Assembly (NCBI RefSeq): GCF_033100095.1
Contig: NZ_CP136921.1
Location: 3,127,001-3,191,000, forward strand
Direction of reading: 5' to 3'
Length of the DNA: 64,000 nucleotides
Origin: Diaphorobacter limosus
GTDB taxonomy: Bacteria > Pseudomonadota > Gammaproteobacteria > Burkholderiales > Burkholderiaceae_C
How positions within the stretch are numbered: the first letter of the stretch is position 1; the number at the start of each line of letters is the position of its first letter. The position numbers and the translations under genes were made by a program. The notes beneath the pieces were generated by a model that did not search any database, was not told the origin of the DNA, and saw only the letters and a list, made by a program, of their open reading frames with translations. This document shows, piece after piece, positions 18,166 through 28,891 of the stretch.

Positions 18166-18582
18166 TCAGCCGCCCGCACGCATGGCCTGCTCGGCCAGAT
18201 AGCGCGCCGTGGCGTCGCGCGCCATCGCGGCCGAACCCAGCACCTGGCCGGCCGCGTCCTTGACCACCGAGAAGCTCATGTCCACGTACAGCCTGCGCCC
18301 GTCCTGGTGCAGGCCGCGCGTGGTGCGCACCTCGGCCGGGCGGCTGCAGGCGCCGCGCTGCATGGCGCGCTCAAAGCCGCGCCAATGCGCCTCGCGCAGG
18401 TGCGGCGGGATGATCATGTCCACGCTCTGGCCCAGGGTCTGGACGGCGGCAAAGCCGAACAGCGCCTCGGCACCGGCGTTCCAGGCACGGATCACGCCCG
18501 CGCGGTCGATGAAGATCAGCGCATCGGCCACATCGGCCACGATACGCTCCCAGGGCGGCGGGGCAAGGGTGTCTGTGCTCAT
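18166..18582 (-). CDS. Stand-alone PAS domain protein
   Basis: A 138-aa protein consisting of one PAS fold: WERIVADVADALIFIDRAGVIRAWNAGAEALFGF, followed by MIIPPHLREAHWRGF and a C-terminal DMSFSVVKDAAGQVLGSAAMARDAT. The HLREAHWRGF segment is typical of PAS-4/PAS-9 sensor modules. No output domain follows. It converges on the LplT/PlsC gene with a 6-bp gap and is divergent from the zinc-ribbon protein. It may sense a small ligand and act through protein contact; partner unknown. Confidence 0.78.
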   Translation of the reverse strand: MSTDTLAPPPWERIVADVADALIFIDRAGVIRAWNAGAEALFGFAAVQTLGQSVDMIIPPHLREAHWRGFERAMQRGACSRPAEVRTTRGLHQDGRRLYVDMSFSVVKDAAGQVLGSAAMARDATARYLAEQAMRAGG

Positions 18583-18645
18583 GGCGGCCATTGTCCGCGC
18601 GGGTGCGGCACTGGCAAGCCCGGGCCCGAAGGTTTGAATGAAAAT

Positions 18646-18700
18646 AGCCTGTAGCGCCCTTGTGTAATGCGTCAATAGCTATAAAAATAGTAGTTGAAAA
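18646..18700. repeat. AGCGCTT/AGCTAT interspersed repeat, copy 2
   Basis: Reads AAAATAGCCTGTAGCGCCC... then GTCAATAGCTATAAAAATAGTAG: a decayed copy of the same element as at 16.1 kb, between two divergent genes (PAS protein and zinc-ribbon membrane protein). It ends 15 bp before the ATG at 18716, so it may contribute to the upstream region of that gene. Confidence 0.5.
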
Positions 18701-18715
18701 AAACTGGAGAACAAC

Positions 18716-19777
18716 ATGGGCAAGGCATTGCGTCTGTCTGAAAAATGGTTTCGTCGCGGCCTGTGGCTGGTGGCGCTGGTGTTCGCCGGCTTTCTGATCG
18801 GCCTGGGCGGCACCATCGTCGGCGACCTGCCCAAGGTGGAGCAGCCGCTGCTGCTGGACGACTTTCTGGATAGCGGCGCGGCCACGGCGCTGCGCGGCCA
18901 GATTCAGCAAGCGCAACAGGCCGAGCAGGACGCCCAGGCCGCGCTGGAGCAGGCGCGCCTGCGCCACGCCCGGGCGCGCGGCGCCACCCAGGCCGAGCGC
19001 GAGACCCTGGCCAACTGGCTGGCCACGCGCAGCGCCACCCAGCGCGCCGAGCACGACCCCGAGGTCATCGACCGCACCCAGGCGCTGGACGCCCTCAAGG
19101 CCACCGAGCTGCAGGCCCAGCAGGCCGTGCAGGCGCAAGACCAGGCCCTGCTGGACGCGCGCCAGGGCGGGCAGGCCGCGCAGCAGCGGCTGAACGCCAT
19201 GGAGCGCGATGCCCACGACAAGCTGGCCGCCGAGCGCCGGCGCGTCGAGCTGCGCGTGTTTCTGTACCGCCTGGCGCTCACGCTGCCGCTGCTGGCCGTC
19301 GCCGGCTGGCTGTTTGCCAAGAAACGCCAGGGCACCTGGTGGCCCTTTGTCTGGGGCTTCATCTTCTTTGCGCTGTTCGCCTTCTTCGTCGAACTGGTGC
19401 CCTACCTGCCCAGCTACGGCGGCTATGTGCGCTACATCGTCGGCATAGCGCTCACGGCGCTGGTGGGGCGCCAGGCCATCGTCGCCTTGAACCGCTACCT
19501 GGAGCGGCAAAGGCGCGCCGAGGCCATGCCCGCCCCGCAGCGGCGCCAGGGCTTGGGCTACGACCTGGCCCTGGCGCGCCTGGCGAAAAACGTCTGCCCC
19601 GGCTGCGAGCGCCCGGTGGATTTGAAGGACGGCAAGACCGACTTCTGCCCGCATTGCGGCATGGGCCTGTTCGACCATTGCGGGCACTGCAACGCGCGCA
19701 AGAGCGCCTTTGCCAGGTTCTGCCAGGCCTGCGGCCAGGCGGCGGGCGGCGTTGCCGGCGGGTATGAAGCCCCATAG
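18716..19777 (+). CDS. Membrane protein with coiled coil and C-terminal double zinc ribbon
   Basis: A 353-aa protein of unknown function. A transmembrane helix lies near residues 15-36 (WLVALVFAGFLIGLGG). About residues 60-180 are a long Gln/Ala/Glu/Arg-rich coiled coil. Three further hydrophobic segments follow (about 183-265). The C-terminus carries two CxxC pairs, CPGCERPV...CPHCG and CGHCN...CQACG (first Cys 294), i.e. a double zinc ribbon. The ATG follows GGAGAACAAC. Unlinked to any clear partner. Confidence 0.75.
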   Translation: MGKALRLSEKWFRRGLWLVALVFAGFLIGLGGTIVGDLPKVEQPLLLDDFLDSGAATALRGQIQQAQQAEQDAQAALEQARLRHARARGATQAERETLANWLATRSATQRAEHDPEVIDRTQALDALKATELQAQQAVQAQDQALLDARQGGQAAQQRLNAMERDAHDKLAAERRRVELRVFLYRLALTLPLLAVAGWLFAKKRQGTWWPFVWGFIFFALFAFFVELVPYLPSYGGYVRYIVGIALTALVGRQAIVALNRYLERQRRAEAMPAPQRRQGLGYDLALARLAKNVCPGCERPVDLKDGKTDFCPHCGMGLFDHCGHCNARKSAFARFCQACGQAAGGVAGGYEAP

Positions 19778-19810
19778 GCCGGCTTGGCGCGGCCAGGCCA
19801 GGCAGCTGCG

Positions 19811-19872
19811 TAAAACATCGATAAAACTGCCTATAGCGCTTATGGAATAAGCGTGTATAGCTATGAAAATTC
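19811..19872. repeat. AGCGCTT/AGCTAT interspersed repeat, copy 3
   Basis: Contains CTATAGCGCTTATGGAATAAGCG with TATAGCTATGAAAATTCAT; the central part can fold as AGCGCTTAT/ATAAGCG. It lies between convergently placed genes (zinc-ribbon protein and a GGDEF protein), where it could act as a weak terminator. Confidence 0.6.
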
Positions 19873-19915
19873 ATAACCCCCACGGGGGTGGGCGGCGCTG
19901 CGGCGCGGCAGGTTT

Positions 19916-21343
19916 TCAGCCCTGGTCCGCCCAATGCCCGCGCACCTGGTCGCGCCCCAGTGCCTTGGCCTGGTAGAGCGCGGCGTCGGCCCAGGCCAGC
20001 AGGCGCTCCAGGCTGTGCTGCTGGCTGGGCGGCTGGGTGGCGTGCAGGCCGACGCTGAGCGTGACCTGCAGCGCGCTGCCGTCCTGCAGCCTGAACGGGT
20101 GTTCGCGCAGCTGGCTGCGCAGGCGCTCGCCGATCAGCTGGGCGTGGCTGGCTGCGGTGGCCGGCAGGATCAGCGCGAACTCCTCGCCGCCTATGCGCCC
20201 GAACAGGTCCTGCGGGCGCAGGTTGCGCTGCACCAGGGCGGCGAACTCGCGCAGCACGGTGTCGCCCTGGGCGTGGCCATGGCTGTCGTTGATGCGCTTG
20301 AAGTGGTCCAGATCCATCAGCAGCACGGCCACGGGCGCGCCCTGCTGGTGCAGGCGCTGCACCAGGCGGGCGCCCTGCTCCATCAGCTTGCGCCGCGACA
20401 GGGCGCCGGTCAGATGGTCGTGATCCACGGCCTGCTGCAACTGGCTCAGGGTCTGCGAGCGCAGCTGGTGCGCCACCGCCACGGCCAGTGGCGCCAGTGA
20501 CAAGAGGGCCATGCCCAGGCGGAATGAGGTCACGGCGGCCAGCTGATCGGGCAAGAAGCTGATGGTGTCCAGGGCGGCCACGGCCGTCTTCCAGCTGCAC
20601 ACCAGCAGGTTCAGCACCGTGATGGGGAACACCCCGTAGGCCATGGCGCACCACACCAGCGCGGGCACCGCAAAGCCCAGCATGCCGGGCCCGTTGACAA
20701 AGTAGGCCAGGGCCTCGCAGGCCAGCAGGGCCAGCAGGGGCGCCACACCTGCCTGCCGCAGCGGTCGCAGCAGCCGCGCCCAGTCCCACTGCCAGAACCA
20801 GCCCCGGGGCGCGGCCAGCACCAGGGGCAGGAAGAGCAGCAGGTTGTACATCTCGGACGACAGCCACATCAGCATGTCCGTCCACGCCTGGGATGCGAAC
20901 GCCCATTGCATCACCGGGGTGGCCGGCAGCGCGCTGCCCAGGGCGGCCACGCTGCTGCCGGCCAGCAGGGTCAATACGGCGCGCTGACGCGTGAAGCCGA
21001 CGATGCTTGCCGCATACGGCCTGAAGAACAGCCAGCCCACCGCCACGCCCAGCAGGTTGGCGCCGTTCATGCCCAGGGCGCGCAGCCAGGGCGCACCCGT
21101 CAGCATGTCGGCGGTCAGGTAGCCGACCAGCGCGCATATCCAGGCCGTGGGGCCGCGTGCCCAGGACGGGTTGCGCAGCAGCAGCCCCAGCAGCACGGCA
21201 TTGGCGGGCCAGATGGCGGCGGAATACCCCGCCGGGCGGCTGGCTATGCCCAGCAGGCAGGCGGCGAACACGCTGGCCAGCAGCAACAGCGGATCGCGCC
21301 AGGGGGCGGCGGACTGCTGCGTGGCGATGGGGGGCGTGCTCAT
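19916..21343 (-). CDS. Diguanylate cyclase with MASE1-like membrane sensor
   Basis: A 475-aa protein. About residues 15-300 are eight or so hydrophobic segments resembling a MASE1 sensor (GYSAAIWPANAVLLGLLL). The GGDEF domain is at about 310-470, with DLDHFKRINDSHGHAQGD and an active-site GGEEF at 385-389. An RxxD inhibitory site (RPQD) lies five residues before it. It should make cyclic di-GMP and be feedback-inhibited. Input signal unknown. The C-terminus is intact. Confidence 0.9.
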   Translation of the reverse strand: MSTPPIATQQSAAPWRDPLLLLASVFAACLLGIASRPAGYSAAIWPANAVLLGLLLRNPSWARGPTAWICALVGYLTADMLTGAPWLRALGMNGANLLGVAVGWLFFRPYAASIVGFTRQRAVLTLLAGSSVAALGSALPATPVMQWAFASQAWTDMLMWLSSEMYNLLLFLPLVLAAPRGWFWQWDWARLLRPLRQAGVAPLLALLACEALAYFVNGPGMLGFAVPALVWCAMAYGVFPITVLNLLVCSWKTAVAALDTISFLPDQLAAVTSFRLGMALLSLAPLAVAVAHQLRSQTLSQLQQAVDHDHLTGALSRRKLMEQGARLVQRLHQQGAPVAVLLMDLDHFKRINDSHGHAQGDTVLREFAALVQRNLRPQDLFGRIGGEEFALILPATAASHAQLIGERLRSQLREHPFRLQDGSALQVTLSVGLHATQPPSQQHSLERLLAWADAALYQAKALGRDQVRGHWADQG

Positions 21344-21439
21344 GTAGGGGCGCTTGGCCTTGGCAAAAAGTTGACAGTGTCCGTGGGTTATTGACGCCGG
21401 GGTGTCAGCAAGTGCAAATCATGTTCAACTGGTGCAGGG

Positions 21440-23197
<1,758 letters not shown>

Positions 23198-23236
23198 CTA
23201 TTAAATAGTGAGCTGTTGACGCTTTTTTGATAAGCC

Positions 23237-23623
23237 TTAGGCGGCTTTTTTCCATTGATTATTGTGGCCTTGCAGCTTGCCATGCGGCAGGCTGGCCAGG
23301 CGCGTGAACATGCGCCGGCAGTAGCCGCTGATCCACAGGCATTTGTTCAGCTCGTCCACCGGCAGCGGGCCGGAGACGACGACGATGTCGTTGGCCTGGT
23401 CCAGCGCGCCGGCCGCGCGCAGGCGCCGGCGCTGGTGCAGGGCCCAGGACTGGATGCGCGCCGGGCTGCCATGCTGGTGCACCTGGCCGGTGTGCTGGTC
23501 GAAGGCGATGGCCACACTGTCGGTCTTGAGCCTGCAGCGGCGCTCGCCGGTGGCGGCGCTGGGCGCGTCGCGCATGTCGTACAGGTAGTAGTTGCCGGCC
23601 TTGAGCTCGTATTGCAGATCCAT
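23237..23623 (-). CDS. Conserved hypothetical protein
   Basis: A 128-aa soluble protein that I do not recognise. It starts MDLQYELKAGNYYLYDMRDA and contains a central SVAIAFDQHTGQVHQHGSP segment and a Cys/Arg-rich C-terminus (CLWISGYCRRMFTRLASLP). No signal peptide or membrane segment. I chose ATG at 23623; an upstream in-frame start at 23689 would add residues of low complexity. The end of the gene abuts a repeat copy, and its last residues (WKKAA) are read from next to that repeat. Confidence 0.6.
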   Translation of the reverse strand: MDLQYELKAGNYYLYDMRDAPSAATGERRCRLKTDSVAIAFDQHTGQVHQHGSPARIQSWALHQRRRLRAAGALDQANDIVVVSGPLPVDELNKCLWISGYCRRMFTRLASLPHGKLQGHNNQWKKAA

Positions 23624-23847
23624 GGTCTCGTCCTCCGGTGGGCATTGTTGCGGGCAAGACCCGCGGGCAAAGGCCTGAAAACCGGGCAAGGCCCGCGCCT
23701 TATCCGGGGCTGGGCGTCTGCATTCCGATAGTCAAAGCCTTATCGCCACCCCGATGCCGATAGCGACGGTGGCTGCCCGCGATTGTCTGCCCGACCCGGG
23801 GGCGCTTCAAGGCGCGGCGCGGGGCAAACGGTAACCGGACGTGATGT

Positions 23848-25014
23848 TCAGAAGTCCACCAGACTCACGCCCACGCCGAACACGGTGCGCTTGCGGTTGT
23901 AGTCGATCAGGCTGTCGCCGTAGCCGGAAAACAGCTGCGTGTACAGGCGCAGGTTGGTGCTTTGGCCGACCCAGCTGGTGCCCAGGCTGTAGAGCCATTC
24001 CAGCCGCGCCGAGCCGCGCGCGGTGGAGCTGAGCGAGTGGCGCGCCGTGAATGCCAGGCTGTGGTCCTGGTTCACGTTCCAGCCCAGGCCCAGCTCGGCG
24101 CGGCCGATGTAGTTGCTGATGCCGGGGTTGTCGTCGTTCGCGGCGCTTTCGGGCAGGCGCTTCCAGATGCGGGCGTTGAGCCGCCAGCGGTCATCCAGCT
24201 CCAGGCCGGTCATCAGGTACACGCGGTTCCAGCTGCGCGACAGCGGCAGGCTCTGGCCGTTGGACTGGTGCACCAGGCCTATGCCGCTGTAGCGCCAGCG
24301 CCAGCCCCAGGGCAGCTGCGCGTCGGTGGGGTAGACGTAGAGGATTTCGGGCTCGTGATCCGTGGTGCGAAACGGCCGCGAGATGCCGGGGCTGAAGAGC
24401 TGCCAGTACGACTGCTGGCTGTAGCCAAACCACAGCGAGTCGCGCCGCTGCGAGTCGCCGCTGGTGAGCAGCCCCTTGGCCAGCTTGGTGCGCACCGACA
24501 GCTGCAGGCGCATCTCGGTGTTGCGGTAGTCCACGGCCTTGCTGGCGCTGTGGTCGGCGCTGGGCGACTGGGGCTGCTGGTTCACGCTGTCCGAGCCGAC
24601 GATGGACACGCTCATGGGCCGGTAGCCGCGAAAGCGCAGCGCGCCGCAGTCGGTGCCGGCCTCCAGCTCCCAGAAGCGCGACAGGGTGGTGTATTCGGTG
24701 CCACGGCAGCCGTCGCCGGGGCTGTCATCGGTGGCGTTGGCGGGCTTGAGGCCGGCCAGCGGCGTGGTCGGCGTGGGCGCCACGGCGTCCACGGGTTGTG
24801 CGCTGGCCGATGCCGCGGGTGCGGCCCAGGCCTGGCGGCCGGCCCATTGGTCAAAGCAGACCAGGCGCGCCTGGCCGTCGGCCAGGGCGGCACAGTCGCG
24901 CCAGCCGGCATCGCCGGCCACGGGGGCGGGGCCTTGCGCCTGGGCCTGGGCCTGGGCCTGGGCAATTAGCGGCAGGGCGGCGGCGATCAGGGTGCTGGTG
25001 AAAAACCGTGTCAT
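23848..25014 (-). CDS. pldA: Outer-membrane phospholipase A
   Basis: A 388-aa protein with a signal peptide (MTRFFTSTLIAAALPLIAQA) followed by a short AQ repeat and a low-complexity linker to about residue 100. The rest is a beta-barrel rich in alternating aromatic residues, ending in Phe (GVGVSLVDF), as usual for outer-membrane proteins. The catalytic pair is in VHQSNGQS (His249, Ser251), matching the OMPLA active site, with Asn in RWRYSGIG...RVYLMTG downstream. It overlaps the upstream lipoprotein-like gene by 4 bp. Confidence 0.88.
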   Translation of the reverse strand: MTRFFTSTLIAAALPLIAQAQAQAQAQGPAPVAGDAGWRDCAALADGQARLVCFDQWAGRQAWAAPAASASAQPVDAVAPTPTTPLAGLKPANATDDSPGDGCRGTEYTTLSRFWELEAGTDCGALRFRGYRPMSVSIVGSDSVNQQPQSPSADHSASKAVDYRNTEMRLQLSVRTKLAKGLLTSGDSQRRDSLWFGYSQQSYWQLFSPGISRPFRTTDHEPEILYVYPTDAQLPWGWRWRYSGIGLVHQSNGQSLPLSRSWNRVYLMTGLELDDRWRLNARIWKRLPESAANDDNPGISNYIGRAELGLGWNVNQDHSLAFTARHSLSSTARGSARLEWLYSLGTSWVGQSTNLRLYTQLFSGYGDSLIDYNRKRTVFGVGVSLVDF

Positions 25015-25592
25015 GGCGGCTTGCGCAGGGTGAAGGCAAATGGCCGATCGGCCTCGTCCGTCCATTCGCCGCGGATCTCGCGCGCGCAGCTGCCATCGAC
25101 CACCTCGCCGCTCCAGTTGCCGCTGACCTTGCTGCCGTCGCGCGACTCTTCCATGGTCAGCTGGCCCTGGTGCACGTCGCCGACCACGATGGCGCTGAAG
25201 CCGGGGCGCAGGATGCGGCCCTTGACCGTGCCGTCCCATTCGGGGTGGGGCGCCAGCTCCAGCACGATGGGGCCGGCCTGGCCCGGCATGTCGGCCTGCC
25301 AGCGGCCCACCAGCTCGGGCTGCTCCATCTGCGCGGCCGTTGGGCAGGCGGGGCGTGCGGGTTGTGAAGGATTTTCGGCGCAAGCGCTTATCAAACAAGC
25401 GCTTGCAGCTATCAAAAATATATAGCTATGCAGATGTCGCTGCGGCCCCTCACCCCTCCCTCTCCCCAAAGGGGCGAGGGCGACAGGTCGCGCTGGCTTT
25501 ACTCCCTCTCCCTCTGGGAGAGGGCGGGGGTGAGGGCTTGCGGTTTTGTGAGAGGCTTGTAGCCAATGGGTCAAAAACGGCTTCTTGCGCAT
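25011..25592 (-). CDS. Hypothetical lipoprotein-like protein with repeat-derived N-terminus
   Basis: The domain visible from about 25330 downward (GRWQADMPGQAGPIVLELAPHPEWDGTVKGRIL ... SGEVVDGSCAREIRGEWTDE) is about 105 aa and not one I can name. Upstream in frame are a lipobox-like segment (FLIAASACLISAC) read from an AGCGCTT/AGCTAT repeat, and before it a REP-like hairpin pair. The only ATG (25592) gives 193 aa with the REP translated; a TTG just before LIAAS is another option. The true start is unclear. It overlaps pldA by 4 bp, so the two are likely co-translated. Confidence 0.55.
   Translation of the reverse strand: MRKKPFLTHWLQASHKTASPHPRPLPEGEGVKPARPVALAPLGRGRGEGPQRHLHSYIFLIAASACLISACAENPSQPARPACPTAAQMEQPELVGRWQADMPGQAGPIVLELAPHPEWDGTVKGRILRPGFSAIVVGDVHQGQLTMEESRDGSKVSGNWSGEVVDGSCAREIRGEWTDEADRPFAFTLRKPP
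25378..25430. repeat. AGCGCTT/AGCTAT interspersed repeat, copy 5 (cleanest)
   Basis: GCGCAAGCGCTTATC-AAACAAGCGCTTGCAGCTATC followed by AAAAATATATAGCTATG. The two AAGCGCTT half-sites are themselves palindromes. This is the best preserved copy in the window. It is in frame within the lipoprotein-like gene, where it encodes the hydrophobic stretch and lipobox. Confidence 0.75.
25446..25536. repeat. REP/BIME-like hairpin pair
   Basis: Two G/C-rich hairpins in opposite orientation. One spans 25446-25480 (CCCTCACCCCTCC... with CCCC-AAA-GGGG centre), the other 25502-25536 (CTCCCTCTCCC-TCT-GGGAGAGGG). They are separated by a 21-bp linker. The same unit recurs near 39.1-39.35, 48.0, 52.6-52.75 and 53.33 kb. 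Confidence 0.7.
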
Positions 25593-25598
25593 GGGCGA

Positions 25599-27662
25599 TC
25601 AGGGGTTGGTGCCGGCGCCGGCCTGGGCCTTGGCGGCGAATTCGGCGCGCAGCTGGCGCAGCTTCTCGCGCGGGTCTTCACGGGTGGTGGCGGCGTCCAG
25701 CTTCATCTCGGCGATGAAGCGGCTCGGTTGGCAGGCCACCATTTCGCGGCCCTTCTTGCGCTTTTTTGTCCAGCTGACGGCCAGGCTGCGCTGGGCGCGG
25801 GTGATGCCCACGTACATCAGGCGGCGCTCTTCCTGCAGGCGCGCGGCGATGTCGTCGCTGACCTTTTGCTGCCGGCCGTCGTCATCGTCGAGCTTGAAGG
25901 GCAGCATGCCCTCGGTCACGCCGACCAGCATCACATGCGGCCATTCCAGTCCCTTGCTGGCGTGCAGGGTGGACAGCACCACCATGTCCTGCTCCTGTTC
26001 GCGCTCGGAGATGGTCGAGAGCAGGGCGATGGTCTGCGCCACCTCCAGCAGGTTTTTTGTCGGTGCCACCGTGGTGCCGGCGGCATCGTCGATCTGCCCG
26101 CCGGCGCGCTGGGCCATCCAGTCACAGAACTCCAGCACATTGCTCCAGCGCGCGGCGGCCACCTTCTCGCTGTCCTCCCCGTCGTACAGATGCTGCTCGT
26201 AGGCTATGTCCTTGAGCCAGTCGGTGAGGAAGGCGCGCGCGTCTTCCGCGCCGTGCGTGTGGCGCGCGCGGTGCTCCAGCTCGTTGATCTGGCGGCCGAA
26301 CTCCATCAGCCCCTCCAGCCCGCGTTTGGGCACCACGGCCGGCAGCATGGCGTTGAACAGCGCGCCGAACATGCTTTGCTTGTGCTGCGTGGCGAATTCG
26401 CCCAGGGCGCCCAGCGTGGTGTGGCCCACGCCGCGCTTAGGCGCGGTGATGGCGCGCAGAAAGGCCGGGTCGTCGTCGTTGTTGATCCACAGGCGGAACC
26501 AGGCGCACAGGTCGCGGATCTCGGCGCGGTCAAAGAACGACGTGCCGCCCGAGACCTTGTAGGGGATGTTGGCCTTGCGCAGCGCCTTCTCGAACGGCTT
26601 GGCCTGGTGGTTGGCACGGTACAGGATGGCGAAGTTCTTCCAGGCCGGCGGCGGGTTGGCCGCGGCGCGCAGGGATTGGATGCGCGCCACGGCGCGCTCG
26701 GCCTCGTGCTCCTCGTTGTCGCAGGGCACCACGCGCACCGGCTCGCCCTCGCCCAGCTCGCTGAACAGGGTCTTGGGAAACAGCTTGGGATTCGGGCCGA
26801 TGACGTTGTTGGCCGCGCGCAGGATGGCCGAGGTGGAGCGGTAGTTCTGCTCCAGCTTGATGACCTTGAGCTGCGGAAAGTCCTGCGGCAGCTTCTTCAA
26901 ATTGTCCAGCGTGGCGCCGCGCCAGCCGTAGATGCTCTGGTCGTCGTCGCCCACGGCGGTGAAGCGCGCGCGTTCGCCCACCAGGAATTTCAGCAGCTCG
27001 TACTGCGTGGCGTTGGTGTCCTGGTATTCATCGACCAGCACATGGCCCAGCAGGCGCTGCCATTTCTCGCGCACCTCGGGGTGGCCCTTCAATAGCCGCA
27101 TGGGCATGCCGATCAGGTCGTCGAAGTCCACGCTTTGGTATGCAGTGAGTCGCTCCTCGTAGCGCTGCATGATCAGGGCGATGGAGCGCTCATGGTCGTC
27201 GCCGGCCATGGCCAGCGCGCGGCGCGCGTCCCAGCCCTGGTTCTTCCAGTTGCTGATCGTCCACTGCCACTGGCGCGCCGTGGCCAGGTCGGTGGTGCCG
27301 CCGGCGCAGTCCTTCAGGATGCTGGTCACGTCGTCCTGATCCAGGATGCTGAAGCTGGGCTTGAGCCCCAGCATATGGCCGTCCTCGCGCACCATGCGCA
27401 CGCCCAGGGCGTGGAAGGTGCAGACCAGCACCTCCTTGGCGGCGCGGCCTATCAGCCCGGCGGCGCGCTCGCGCATCTCGGCGGCGGCCTTGTTGGTGAA
27501 GGTGATGGCGGCAATGCGCCGCGGCGCCAGGCCCTTCTCGATCAGGTGCGCGATCTTGTGCGTGATGACGCGCGTCTTGCCCGAGCCCGCGCCGGCCAGC
27601 ACCAGGCAGGGGCCGTCGGTGTAGTGCACGGCCTGGAGTTGGGCGAGGTTGAGTCCGGACAT
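25599..27662 (-). CDS. ATP-dependent DNA helicase Rep/UvrD family
   Basis: A 687-aa SF1 3'-5' helicase. Walker A is AGAGSGKTRVITHKIA near residue 25; Walker B is VDEYQDTN; other motifs are FTNKAAAEMRERA (Ia), GDDDQSIYGWRGA (III), LEQNYRSTSAIL (IV) and STLHASKGLEW (V) with YVGITRAQ (VI). Length and the N-terminus MSGLNLAQLQAVHYTDGPCL fit Rep better than UvrD. Acts on replication forks and repair intermediates. The lipoprotein-like frame begins 7 bp after its stop. Confidence 0.92.
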   Translation of the reverse strand: MSGLNLAQLQAVHYTDGPCLVLAGAGSGKTRVITHKIAHLIEKGLAPRRIAAITFTNKAAAEMRERAAGLIGRAAKEVLVCTFHALGVRMVREDGHMLGLKPSFSILDQDDVTSILKDCAGGTTDLATARQWQWTISNWKNQGWDARRALAMAGDDHERSIALIMQRYEERLTAYQSVDFDDLIGMPMRLLKGHPEVREKWQRLLGHVLVDEYQDTNATQYELLKFLVGERARFTAVGDDDQSIYGWRGATLDNLKKLPQDFPQLKVIKLEQNYRSTSAILRAANNVIGPNPKLFPKTLFSELGEGEPVRVVPCDNEEHEAERAVARIQSLRAAANPPPAWKNFAILYRANHQAKPFEKALRKANIPYKVSGGTSFFDRAEIRDLCAWFRLWINNDDDPAFLRAITAPKRGVGHTTLGALGEFATQHKQSMFGALFNAMLPAVVPKRGLEGLMEFGRQINELEHRARHTHGAEDARAFLTDWLKDIAYEQHLYDGEDSEKVAAARWSNVLEFCDWMAQRAGGQIDDAAGTTVAPTKNLLEVAQTIALLSTISEREQEQDMVVLSTLHASKGLEWPHVMLVGVTEGMLPFKLDDDDGRQQKVSDDIAARLQEERRLMYVGITRAQRSLAVSWTKKRKKGREMVACQPSRFIAEMKLDAATTREDPREKLRQLRAEFAAKAQAGAGTNP

Positions 27663-27715
27663 GAAGAGCAAACAGGAGCGCGTGAAAGCGCGAACGGGGC
27701 GCCGATGATACCGGC

Positions 27716-28891
27716 CTACCCCTTCGTGTAACCCAGTGCCGCGCGCCAGCGCAGGATGAAGTCGCGGTAGGCCGCATTGGCGAGCGGCGCCGCCAATTCG
27801 GGGCCCAGGGCCACGGGGCGTGCACGATTGCCCAGCAGCTGGCGCAGCGCGGCGCCGGTGGTCTCGCCCTGGGCGTCCTCGCGCAGCGCGTAGAGGCGCG
27901 AGGCGGTGGCCATCACCGTCTGGCCGCGCCGCGACAGCAGGTAGTCCAGCCACAGGCGCGCCGCGTTGGGATGCGCCGCGCGGCCGTTGATGAGCAGCAC
28001 GCGCGACGTGACCAGCGTGTAGTCCTCGGGGAAGATCACGCCCAGGGTGGGCAGGCTGCGCGCCTGGGCCACGGTGTAGGCGCCCAGCAGGTTCATGCCG
28101 AAGCGCGCACGGCCGTCGGCCAATTGGCGCACCATCGCATCGGTGGTCAGCAACAGGTGCGGGCGGGCGGCGCTCAGGGCCTGGGCCGTGGCCCAGAAGG
28201 TGTCGGCGCTGGCGGCCGCGTCCTGTACGGCGAGGAAGTAGCCCACGCCGGATTTCTGGATGTCGTAGCTCACCACGCCACCCTGCGTGCCCTGGGATTT
28301 CGCGAGCCACTGCGCCAGCGCTGCGTGGCTGCGCGGCGCCTCGGCCTCGGGCAGCGAGGGCTTGTGGTGGGCGAACACCACGGGCTCATAGGTCGTGGCC
28401 CACAGGCGATCCTGCCACTGGGCCCAGGCGGGCAGGTGGCCCTTTTCGGGCGAGCCGTAGGCCAGCGCATGCCCGGCGGTGGCCAGCGCGACCATCTGGT
28501 CCATGGCCGAACTCCAGAGCACGTCGGCGGCTTCGCGGCCGAGCTGGTTCTCGGCGATGAAGCGGTGGTACAGCTCGGTGCTGTTCAGGTCTTCGTAGGT
28601 GACGGTGATGCGCGGATACATGCGCCGGAAGTCCGCCACCAGCGGCGCGGCCACGCGCTCGTCAGTGGTGGAGTGAATGGTCAGGCGCCCCTCGTCCTCG
28701 GCGGCGCGCACCGTGGTGGCGTAGGCGGCGGGGTAGCCTGCCGGGGCCGTGCCGCGCACGGCGTAGTCCAGCAGTTCGATGTCGCTTTGCGCCAGCGCAT
28801 GCCCTGCCGCGAGGGGGGCTGCGCCCAGGACTGCCAGCCGGCCCAGCGCAGAGCGGCGCGAGAGCGGATGGCCGGTGGATATCGCTTGCAT
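27716..28891 (-). CDS. Periplasmic ABC-type substrate-binding protein (AfuA/Fbp-like), paralogue 1
   Basis: A 391-aa exported protein with a twin-arginine-like signal (SRRSALGRLAVLGAAPLAAGHALA). The mature part shows LTIHSTTDERVAAPLVADFRRMYP, ADVLWSSAMDQMV and the block AHPNAARLWLDYLLSRRGQ, shared almost word for word with the gene at 36962. The fold is that of iron/thiamine-type binding proteins. No ABC permease or ATPase is nearby. The ATG overlaps the stop of the Usp gene by 1 bp, so it ends the citrate operon. It may present a ligand to the sensor kinase rather than to a transporter. Confidence 0.82.
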   Translation of the reverse strand: MQAISTGHPLSRRSALGRLAVLGAAPLAAGHALAQSDIELLDYAVRGTAPAGYPAAYATTVRAAEDEGRLTIHSTTDERVAAPLVADFRRMYPRITVTYEDLNSTELYHRFIAENQLGREAADVLWSSAMDQMVALATAGHALAYGSPEKGHLPAWAQWQDRLWATTYEPVVFAHHKPSLPEAEAPRSHAALAQWLAKSQGTQGGVVSYDIQKSGVGYFLAVQDAAASADTFWATAQALSAARPHLLLTTDAMVRQLADGRARFGMNLLGAYTVAQARSLPTLGVIFPEDYTLVTSRVLLINGRAAHPNAARLWLDYLLSRRGQTVMATASRLYALREDAQGETTGAALRQLLGNRARPVALGPELAAPLANAAYRDFILRWRAALGYTKG

